From Nocardia sp. NBC_01730 (GTDB taxonomy: Bacteria > Actinomycetota > Actinomycetes > Mycobacteriales > Mycobacteriaceae), in assembly GCF_035920445.1 (NCBI RefSeq), contig NZ_CP109162.1:1-64000 (forward strand): a stretch of 64,000 nt of DNA, written 5' to 3'. Under the pieces are notes generated by a model. That model did not search any database. It was not told the origin of the DNA and saw only the letters and a program-made list of their open reading frames with translations. The position numbers were made by a program, and so were the translations under genes. Below are positions 54,452 to 64,000 of this stretch, piece by piece (the stretch's first letter is position 1; each line of letters starts with the position of its first letter).

Positions 54452-55120
54452 GTGAGCGTCCGAACGCAGGCGACGGTGGTTGCACAACCTCTCGCCTCCA
54501 ATGCAGACCGTGCCTACGAGCTCATCCTCGAGCGACTGGTCCTGCTGGACATTCGGCCGAGCGAGCCCATCAACGACGAGCGCTTGGCAGGCGAGCTCGG
54601 TTTCGGCCGCACACCCGTGCGCGAAGCGCTCAAGAGGCTCGAGCGCGACCGGCTGGTCGTGGCCTACCCGCGCCGCGGAACGTTCGCGACAACCGTCGAC
54701 ATCACCGATCTCGCGCATATCTCCGAGATTCGCAAGCAGCTCGAACCGGTGGCGGCCGCGCGGGCCGCCCGGACTGCGCCACTCGACGCACGCGCCCGGC
54801 TGTCGGAACTCGCCGCGGAGATCGCCCGTCTCGAGCGCGGCGGCGACCGCCGACAGGTTCTCCGGGAGGACGTGCGCGTCCACCGCGAGATCTACCGGGC
54901 GGCGGGCAACCCTTACCTCGAGGACGTCCTGGTGTGCCAGGACGCCCACGCCACCCGGATCTGGTGCCTGTTCCTCGACCGGCTGCCCGATGTCGCCGGG
55001 CATGTGCGTGAGCACGCCGAGTTGCTGCACGCCATCGTCGACGGCGACGCGGACAGCGCCGCCGAGCTCGCCCTCGCGCACGTCGTCGGGTTCGAACAGG
55101 CCGTCCGCGCCGTGCTGTGA
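54452..55120 (+). CDS. GntR-family regulator, FCD subgroup, copy C
   Basis: The 222-residue protein has the winged helix (RAYELILERLVLLDIRPSEP, GFGRTPVREALKRLERDRLV, YPRRGTFATTVDI) and an FCD domain (DVRVHREIYRAAGNPYLEDV). It is a close paralogue of copy A, especially in the DNA-reading helix, so both could bind the same operator. GTG 54452 aligns with the start of copy A; ATG 54416 and 54383 in frame are alternatives. It probably controls sox through site 3. Confidence 0.88.
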   Translation: MSVRTQATVVAQPLASNADRAYELILERLVLLDIRPSEPINDERLAGELGFGRTPVREALKRLERDRLVVAYPRRGTFATTVDITDLAHISEIRKQLEPVAAARAARTAPLDARARLSELAAEIARLERGGDRRQVLREDVRVHREIYRAAGNPYLEDVLVCQDAHATRIWCLFLDRLPDVAGHVREHAELLHAIVDGDADSAAELALAHVVGFEQAVRAVL

Positions 55121-55283
55121 TGGGAGTGCTGCCGGCCGCGGTGGTCGGCGCTCGCGGCCTGTCTCGCCCGAGGTCGGGCGCCGCGGCCTGCCTCGGATGA
55201 CGACGTCCGCCGCTGACGGTCCTGCCGCGATCCGGGTGGGGATCGGTGCGTGGATGCCCACGGGCGGGTGCGCATTCGACGGG

Positions 55284-55697
55284 TCATGTCGCGGCACCGA
55301 GTCCGTTGGCGTACTGGACCGCGGTGAGTAACCCCTCGGTCGACGCAGTCGGTGTGGGGAGAACGGCGAAAAGCCATCCGGCGTGGAACGGATCGGCGGC
55401 CACCAGCCTCGGATCGTCCACGGCCGCGGCGTTCGCCAATGTGACCAGGCCGGTGATCGGTGCGGCCACGGTGATCGCTGTTCGTGCCGAGGTCCAGATC
55501 AGCGCGCACGGCGCGCCGACCGTGACTGTGCTGCGGACCGCGGGCAGGTCCAACGCGACGACGTTCACGCCCTCTACCGCGGCCTCGGCGACGCCGCATC
55601 GAATCGGGTAGTCGGCGAGATGCTCGCCCGGGGCGACGGCCAACCAGCTATGGCCTGCGGTATAGCGGCGGTCCGTCGGGATCGGCTGGGCTCTCAT
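55284..55697 (-). CDS. GcvH-like protein lacking the lipoyl lysine
   Basis: The 137-residue product follows the glycine-cleavage H-protein pattern: RYTAGHSWLAV at 11-21, LPAVRSTVTVGAPC at 51-64, APITGLVTLANA at 79-90 and LVAADPFHAGWLF at 98-110. H proteins carry lipoate on a Lys within ES-x-K. Here the equivalent stretch reads TSAR, with Arg72 at the Lys position when aligned back from the AP-x-(S/T)G turn. It could not be lipoylated in the normal way. It is 50 bases after the dimethylglycine oxidase gene, in the same operon, with AAGGA before the ATG. Confidence 0.75.
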   Translation of the reverse strand: MRAQPIPTDRRYTAGHSWLAVAPGEHLADYPIRCGVAEAAVEGVNVVALDLPAVRSTVTVGAPCALIWTSARTAITVAAPITGLVTLANAAAVDDPRLVAADPFHAGWLFAVLPTPTASTEGLLTAVQYANGLGAAT

Positions 55698-55747
55698 GGC
55701 TTCCTTCTGATGTTCGAAGCGGGTTTGGCGGCGTGGGACCCGAGCGG

Positions 55748-58723
<2,976 letters not shown>

Positions 58724-60094
58724 ATGACGACAACCACTCCGGCAGCCATCGTGACCAGCCTCGATGATGCGCCGGTGACCTCATTTCACCGCCGCCTGAT
58801 GTATCGCTGTGCCGGCGGGCCGTTCCTCGACGGCTACGTACTGAGCATCGTCAGCGTCGCCGTCGCCGGGATGACGGACGACCTACATCTGAGCGTGTTC
58901 ATGCTCAGCGCGATCGGGGCAGCGGCCCTGGTCGGGATCTTGGTCGGGGCGGCGGTTTTCGGCCCTATCACCGACAAGATCGGCCGTGAAGTCATGTACA
59001 TCCTGGACGTGGTGGTGCTCGTCGGAGCATCGCTACTGTCCGCGTTCGCGGCAACCAGCTGGCAGGTCCTGGTGCTCCGCTTCGTTATCGGCCTGGCCAT
59101 CGGCGCCGACTACCCCATCGCCACCTCGCTGCTGGCCGAATGGCTGCCCAGACAGAAGCGAGGCCGCATGCTCGGCGCATTGATCGTGTTCTGGTACATC
59201 GGGGCAACCGCCGCCTACGTGGTCGGCCTGGCCATCATCCACTTCGGGGGCGACAACCTGTGGCGGTGGATCCTGGTCAGTTCGGCAATTCCTGGCGTAG
59301 TCGTCCTGCTGATGCGGATAGGCACCCCGGAATCGCCGCGGTGGCTGGTCCAGCGTGACCGCAAAGACGCGGCGCGTCAGGTGATCAGCAAGGTTTTCGG
59401 CGACACCGTCGACGCCGACGCCGCCGTCGCAACGGAGGTCATCGCGGCAGGCAACCCCGAGCAGCGCGCCTCGCTGCGCACGGTATTCCAGGGCCGAAAC
59501 CTGCGCCGCATTACGTTCTGCGGCCTCTTCTTCCTGTGCCAGGTGACCCCTCTGTTCGCGATCTACACCTTCGGCCCGGTCATCCTCGAGGCGTTCGGCC
59601 TGAACGAGGGCGTCATGGCATATGTCGGTTCCGCGCTGATCAGCCTGCTGTTCCTGATCGGCTGTGTGCCGGCGCTGCGATGGGTCGACAGCTGGGGGCG
59701 GCGCCCGCTGATTGTGTGGTCCTTCGGCCTGATGGCGATCCCGCTGGCAGTGCTCGGTATCGCGCCCACGGCCCCGATCGTCGTCATCGTGACCTGCTTC
59801 TGCCTGTACGCACTGTTCTCCGGCGGACCGAACGTCCTGGACTGGACGTACCCGAGCGAACTGTTTCCCACCGAGGTCCGGGCTACCGCGATCGGAATCT
59901 CCACCGGCATCAGCCGCATCGGGGCGGCCGTCGGAACGTTCCTGCTGCCGGTCTCGCTGGATGAGATCGGTGTGGGTCCGACCATGCTGATCGGCGCCGG
60001 GTTGACCGTCGTGGGCTTCGTCGCCTGCCTGGCATGGGCGGAGGAGACAAAGGACACCAACCTCGGTGACACTGTCCCGGCGCCTGCCGCGTAG
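58724..60094 (+). CDS. MFS transporter, sugar/acid-porter type (candidate methylated-glycine importer)
   Basis: The 456-residue protein has 12 predicted membrane segments. Family motifs are visible: FGPITDKIGREVMY after TM2, LRFVIGLAIGADYPIATSLL in TM4, PESPRWLV before the central loop, and YPSELFPTEVRATAIG in TM10. The type usually imports organic solutes with protons. Its divergent placement from the dimethylglycine oxidase gene and shared operator suggest import of betaine, dimethylglycine or a related amine; this is inferred from context only. Confidence 0.88.
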   Translation: MTTTTPAAIVTSLDDAPVTSFHRRLMYRCAGGPFLDGYVLSIVSVAVAGMTDDLHLSVFMLSAIGAAALVGILVGAAVFGPITDKIGREVMYILDVVVLVGASLLSAFAATSWQVLVLRFVIGLAIGADYPIATSLLAEWLPRQKRGRMLGALIVFWYIGATAAYVVGLAIIHFGGDNLWRWILVSSAIPGVVVLLMRIGTPESPRWLVQRDRKDAARQVISKVFGDTVDADAAVATEVIAAGNPEQRASLRTVFQGRNLRRITFCGLFFLCQVTPLFAIYTFGPVILEAFGLNEGVMAYVGSALISLLFLIGCVPALRWVDSWGRRPLIVWSFGLMAIPLAVLGIAPTAPIVVIVTCFCLYALFSGGPNVLDWTYPSELFPTEVRATAIGISTGISRIGAAVGTFLLPVSLDEIGVGPTMLIGAGLTVVGFVACLAWAEETKDTNLGDTVPAPAA

Positions 60095-60106
60095 CACGAG
60101 CGCCGA

Positions 60107-60145
60107 CACGAAAAGCCGTTGTCACAGGTGTGCAACGGCTTTCGT
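60107..60145 (+). terminator. Terminator after the MFS gene
   Basis: CACGAAAAGCCGTTG and CAACGGCTTTCGTG pair over about 14 bases with one bulged A, 12 bases after the MFS stop. The arms include A and T runs suited to termination. Confidence 0.75.
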
Positions 60146-60496
60146 GGTCCGAGGGCGGCGGATCAGACTGCCGTCGGTACCAGGGTGAACAAATGGCCCG
60201 CGAGGTCGGATCCGACGATAGCGCCGCTCTCGTCGCTGACACGAGCGCGAGTTGCCGTGTCAGCCGCGGACTCGTCACGCCGAGATGGCGTGCTCACTGA
60301 CGGCAGTTCACCCCGTGCGCTGCACGGTCACGGCGTTCACGGTGGCGCGAGAGCGACCGCGGCACGATCTATGATGGGTCTTTCCGATTCCGGGCGCGGC
60401 GGGCCGCAAGCGCACGGGAAGCGACTCGGTCTGAGCGACAGCCGAATTCGGGTCTCCTCGGTCACCGACCGGGGAAGAAGGCAGGAGGTATGCGGG
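60146..60496. other. 350-base region before the mycolyltransferase-like gene
   Basis: A short minus-strand open stretch (reading ESGAIVGSDLAGHLFTLVPT near 60180-60240) ends in a stop but has no start or recognised family. It may be a gene remnant. The rest presumably contains the promoter of the next gene. Confidence 0.35.
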
Positions 60497-61492
60497 GTGG
60501 GCGTGGCAGCGCGATCTGGGGACCAGCGGGTAATTCGTGGTTGGCTGTGGAAGACCGGTGCAGTCATAGCAACCGCTGTGCTGGTGCCGTCGATCGGCGT
60601 GGCGGTGGCTACCGCCGCACCGATCTATGCACCGATATTGCGCGCACCGGTAGGCGGTTTCGAGGAACTCTTCGTGCCGTCCAGCATGGGGCCGATCAAA
60701 GTCCAGGTGCAGTGGGCGGCCCGCGGCGGGAGCGCGGCTCTCTACGTGCTCGACGGTCTCCGTGCGCCTGCCGACCACAGTCAGTGGACGACCGATACCG
60801 ACGCGCTGCGCCAGTTCGCAGGCGATAACGTCACGTTGGTGTTCCCGGTCGGTGGTCGCTCGAGCTTCTACACCGACTGGTACCGACCGAGTAGTACCAA
60901 CCGTCAGGCGTCGACGTACAAATGGGAGGCCTTCCTCACCCAGGAGCTGCCTGCCTTCCTGCAACGGTACGGCGTGTCGCGAACCAACAACGCCATCGTG
61001 GGGGCCTCTATGGGGGGCAACGCCGCCCTGATGCTGGCCGGACACCATCGCGACCAGTTCAAGTTCGCCGGATCCTTTTCAGGATTCGTGCACCCGACGT
61101 TTCCGCTCTGGAGCGAAGCGATGCGCGCTGCCATGTGGGACGAGGGCAACTTCAATGTGGACGACATGTGGGGTCCGGCCGGGGACCCCGCATGGAGCCG
61201 CAACGATGCCACTGTGCAGGCAGAATTGCTGCGCGGACTGCCGGTATACGTCTCGACGGGCAATGGCGTGCCTGGTCCGCTCGACCTGCCGTACGGAATC
61301 GGCAACACGGTGAACGCGATGAGCCTCGAGGCGATGACGATGGCTGCCGCCCAGATGTTCGGTGATCGAATCGCGGCGTTGGGAATTGCCGCTCGCATCG
61401 ACATCGTCAACGGAACGCACACCTGGCCCTACTGGCAGCAAGCGCTCGCGACGGCGCGTCCGATGATCCTGGATGCGCTCGGAGCGCACTGA
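60497..61492 (+). CDS. Mycolyltransferase (antigen 85)-like secreted esterase
   Basis: The 331-residue protein has an N-terminal signal/anchor (about 19-40, KTGAVIATAVLVPSIGVAVA) and an alpha/beta-hydrolase domain typical of antigen 85 proteins: VPSSMGPIKVQVQW, ALYVLDGLRA, nucleophile Ser171 in VGASMGGNAAL and catalytic His in NGTHTWPYWQ. It probably transfers mycolic acids to trehalose or arabinogalactan outside the membrane. GTG 60497 has AGGAGG eight bases upstream; the open frame further upstream is ignored. Confidence 0.9.
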   Translation: MGVAARSGDQRVIRGWLWKTGAVIATAVLVPSIGVAVATAAPIYAPILRAPVGGFEELFVPSSMGPIKVQVQWAARGGSAALYVLDGLRAPADHSQWTTDTDALRQFAGDNVTLVFPVGGRSSFYTDWYRPSSTNRQASTYKWEAFLTQELPAFLQRYGVSRTNNAIVGASMGGNAALMLAGHHRDQFKFAGSFSGFVHPTFPLWSEAMRAAMWDEGNFNVDDMWGPAGDPAWSRNDATVQAELLRGLPVYVSTGNGVPGPLDLPYGIGNTVNAMSLEAMTMAAAQMFGDRIAALGIAARIDIVNGTHTWPYWQQALATARPMILDALGAH

Positions 61493-61760
61493 CACAACTG
61501 TCACTCACGAGGTTTCGGGTCGTAGCAACCAGGCCGGCGCGAGTTGGGTCACAGACACCCCGCGCCGCGATCTCGGCCACTGTCGGCTCTGGCCGTCCAG
61601 TTGTCGCGTCACCACTGTGCGCGCATTGCTGCGTACTCCCGTGCCCTGCCGCCGGTGCCGAGGGTGGACGACTTCGCGCGGTACCGCCGCCACTACTACG
61701 CCACCGGTCCACGTCGCCGATGAGCGATGACACTCTCCCGAGTGGCGGCAAGCGATGCGA

Positions 61761-64000
61761 TCACCGGATGGCGGGTGAGAGGACGATGTTGGTTGGCGTT
61801 CTTTTGGCGCCTGCGGCCCAGCGGTCGGTGTCGATCGCGGCGCTGAGTTGGGCTTGGACGGCACGTATGTGGGCCCTATCGGCCGGGTCAGCGACGAATC
61901 TTTCGACGGCGCCTGCGGTTCGCTGTGCGTGTTCGGTGCCGATCCACCTCATCATGAGCAGCGCTTCCTCCCGGCTGTATGGGGCCGTTTCCTCCCCGTC
62001 CGCGACTTTCTGCAGAGCAGTCAGTTTTGCCTTGGTAGGGGCGGCCATGTAGTCGTGCACGTACCCCAGTGCGGTGTGGGTGTCGGTTGTGCTGCCGTGC
62101 AGAGTGACTGTGCCTGGCATGTGGTGTCGGTAGGAGAGTGCCGCGCGTTCGATCTCGGCGATGGCGGCGGGGGTTTGGGCCGCATTGGTGTAGGCGGCAG
62201 CGGCGACGACTGCCGACAGGTTCTTGTCGGCCAGCGAATCGGCCGCACTGTATCGCGTGACTCGGCTGCGGGCCTCCACGGCTCGGTGGACCAGATCGTC
62301 GTCGGTGAAACCTGCGCCGCGCAAGGCGGAACTCAGTTGGGAGAGGCTCGCGCCGCGTTGCGTCACCGCCTCCTCGATGGCCGCCGCGGCGCCACGAGCG
62401 GTATTGATGCCGCCGCGACCGGCTCGTTCGGCCGCGGTGACGCCGGCACGGGCAGCGTGCACAAGGCTCTGTTTGTCCCGGAAATTGTGTGTGAACAATC
62501 CGTCTCGTCCATAGATCGTGGACGAGCCGATCGGGGTGGCTTGGGCTTGCCACAGTTCCCGTTGCGCCCTGTTCTTCATCCTCGAATATGGGTCGAGAGG
62601 GTGATCCCGCAGGAACAGCCACGAGGTCAGCGGGCTGGTGTTGATGGAATTGAGTGCGTACATCCCGGCAAGGAGCCCGCCGTGTCCTCCGCCGTGTCCG
62701 CCGTGCGGGCTGGTCATGGCGTGCCGGGCACCGGCATAGCCCATTCCCAGGGCGCTACCGCTCGAGCCGTCACGGGCAGAGGTCCCGGCACCTTGGATGG
62801 CGAGGCTGAACCTGTTGGTGATCCAGTCGGTGCCGTTGGTGAGATTGGCGCTGAGCCGCCTGAGTTGGACGATGGCGACGACCTCCACGATGGCGCCGAG
62901 GACGAGCACGACCATGACTTGGTCATGAGCCTGTGCAAAGAGATTGCCCAGAAACAACGTGTAGACGCCCAGGAAAAGGGTGAAGATCGTCATGCGCGCC
63001 GCCGCGACGAAGCTGTCGACGAGATTGCGGACCAGGAAGGTTTGCGTGGGCCCGTAGACGAATCCGCCTGCGGCGAAACCGAATATGGTCATGAACGCGT
63101 GATAGATCGCATCCAGCGCGGCCCAGATGACCTTCAATCCCAGATAGGTCCCGAAGCACAGCACGATGGTCCCGCAGGCCAGTAGCACCAGCCCGGAGCC
63201 GATCTGCCCCATCCCGGGATGGTCGGCCTCGGCGTAGGCTGCCGAGTCGCCGCAGGTCCGCATGCTGTTCAGCACTCGGGTGTCGTCGCCGGCTCGCACG
63301 CCCGCCGACCACGCGGCGCGGCAGTTGGGCGAGTTGTCGACTACATGTCCGAAGTTCCACACTTGCACCGGGTGCCGTGCGAAGTTGTCGGCCATATCGG
63401 CCTGCATGGTGGCCACCAGCTGATCGGGATCCGGACGCCGGTGACCGTGCAATCCGGCGGCGACCGAGATACCCAGATTGCGGCCCGTGGCCAGCAGGCC
63501 ATCCGACGACAGGACGTCGGCCAGCGGCTCCGCCAGCACGATCGGGCCGAGCAGACCCACCCCGATCATCGTCACGACCTGCATCGCCGCCTTGGCGTGA
63601 TGTCCGCGCACCACGAACCACGCCACGAAGAATCCGCCGATCGAGGCCGCCACCATCAGCACAAGGGGGGTGGCGATCTGTTCGGTGAGGGCATCCGCAA
63701 CCCCGTTCAACGCGCTGCCGAACGGATCCAGCCACCGGAAGCTCATCGCAAAGCCGATCACCCACACCGTCGAGGTCACCAGAACCATGTATCCGATGAA
63801 TTCCAGGCCGAGAACCATTGCCACCGCTGTCTCCAACGGATTCAGCAGACTGCCGTGGCCGGTAGCGAAGAGGTAATCGGTCAACGGCACTCCCGACGAG
63901 TCCCGGATCTCCATCCAGCTCAGAGCCGAGATCCTCGTCCCACCCGCTCTGGTCGTATTGCTCTGCGCTGTCGCTACCGCACCGATACCGCCTGGAAGAA
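61761..64000 (-). CDS. Large multi-pass membrane protein, conjugation-element type (partial at right edge)
   Basis: At least 717 residues follow ATG 63914, but the frame stays open to the window edge (…ALSW before that Met), so the true start and a signal peptide probably lie outside. About seven membrane segments are predicted in the first 340 residues, then a Gly/His-rich linker (SPHGGHGGGHGG) and a long Ala-rich cytoplasmic helical region. The layout resembles TrbL/VirB6-like proteins of actinobacterial integrative elements. The family assignment is tentative. No neighbouring transfer gene is in view. Confidence 0.65.
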   Translation of the reverse strand, partial: LPGGIGAVATAQSNTTRAGGTRISALSWMEIRDSSGVPLTDYLFATGHGSLLNPLETAVAMVLGLEFIGYMVLVTSTVWVIGFAMSFRWLDPFGSALNGVADALTEQIATPLVLMVAASIGGFFVAWFVVRGHHAKAAMQVVTMIGVGLLGPIVLAEPLADVLSSDGLLATGRNLGISVAAGLHGHRRPDPDQLVATMQADMADNFARHPVQVWNFGHVVDNSPNCRAAWSAGVRAGDDTRVLNSMRTCGDSAAYAEADHPGMGQIGSGLVLLACGTIVLCFGTYLGLKVIWAALDAIYHAFMTIFGFAAGGFVYGPTQTFLVRNLVDSFVAAARMTIFTLFLGVYTLFLGNLFAQAHDQVMVVLVLGAIVEVVAIVQLRRLSANLTNGTDWITNRFSLAIQGAGTSARDGSSGSALGMGYAGARHAMTSPHGGHGGGHGGLLAGMYALNSINTSPLTSWLFLRDHPLDPYSRMKNRAQRELWQAQATPIGSSTIYGRDGLFTHNFRDKQSLVHAARAGVTAAERAGRGGINTARGAAAAIEEAVTQRGASLSQLSSALRGAGFTDDDLVHRAVEARSRVTRYSAADSLADKNLSAVVAAAAYTNAAQTPAAIAEIERAALSYRHHMPGTVTLHGSTTDTHTALGYVHDYMAAPTKAKLTALQKVADGEETAPYSREEALLMMRWIGTEHAQRTAGAVERFVADPADRAHIRAVQAQLSAAIDTDRWAAGAKRTPTNIVLSPAIR

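Overview
The window is a GC-rich actinobacterial chromosome segment, most likely from Nocardia or a close relative in the Mycobacteriales. The evidence is a run of genes in the same order as Mycobacterium tuberculosis Rv1691 to Rv1713 (TPR protein, HAD phosphatase, small protein, tlyA, nadK, recN, steA, steB/mctB, pyrG, Nudix, xerD, parA-like, scpA, scpB, rluB, cmk, der), a mycothiol-dependent formaldehyde dehydrogenase, a mycolyltransferase-like protein, a wax ester synthase and a mycobacterial-type rRNA promoter.

Layout. 1-5.65 kb: a complete rrn operon (16S, tRNA-less spacer, 23S, 5S, terminator) with visible processing stems. 5.77-26.6 kb: the conserved housekeeping block, nearly all on the plus strand, with many ATGA/GTGA overlaps, closed by a hairpin after der. 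26.6-38 kb: accessory genes (PadR regulator with a glycosidase-like protein, acyl-ACP thioesterase, Dps with an anti-sigma-like kinase, wax ester synthase, secreted proteins, cold-shock protein) with decayed genes among them (a mannitol-dehydrogenase-like remnant and a cytochrome P450 remnant joined to part of another gene).

38-60 kb: the most informative region, a locus for catabolism of methylated glycines. A three-component Rieske oxygenase (ferredoxin, reductase, oxygenase) is placed to demethylate glycine betaine to dimethylglycine. A dimethylglycine-oxidase-like flavoprotein and heterotetrameric sarcosine oxidase (soxBDAG) would continue to glycine. purU recycles formyl-tetrahydrofolate, mscR with a metallo-hydrolase oxidises formaldehyde through mycothiol, and sdaA would turn glycine-derived serine into pyruvate (no glyA is present here). 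An MFS transporter is a candidate importer. Three GntR/FCD regulators and one IclR regulator lie inside the locus.

The main new observations are in this locus. An identical palindrome, CTGATATATCA, occurs at four places, each in the control region of a catabolic unit (purU-sdaA, mscR, sox, dimethylglycine oxidase/MFS), so it defines a candidate local regulon. The dimethylglycine oxidase operon also carries a GcvH-like protein with Arg where the lipoylated Lys should be. Just upstream of mscR lies what looks like the first 21 codons of a lost pyruvate phosphate dikinase gene, suggesting mscR took over its promoter.

60-64 kb: a mycolyltransferase-like secreted protein and, running off the right edge, a large multi-pass membrane protein resembling those of actinobacterial conjugative elements. 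No tRNA gene, CRISPR array or complete insertion sequence was recognised.
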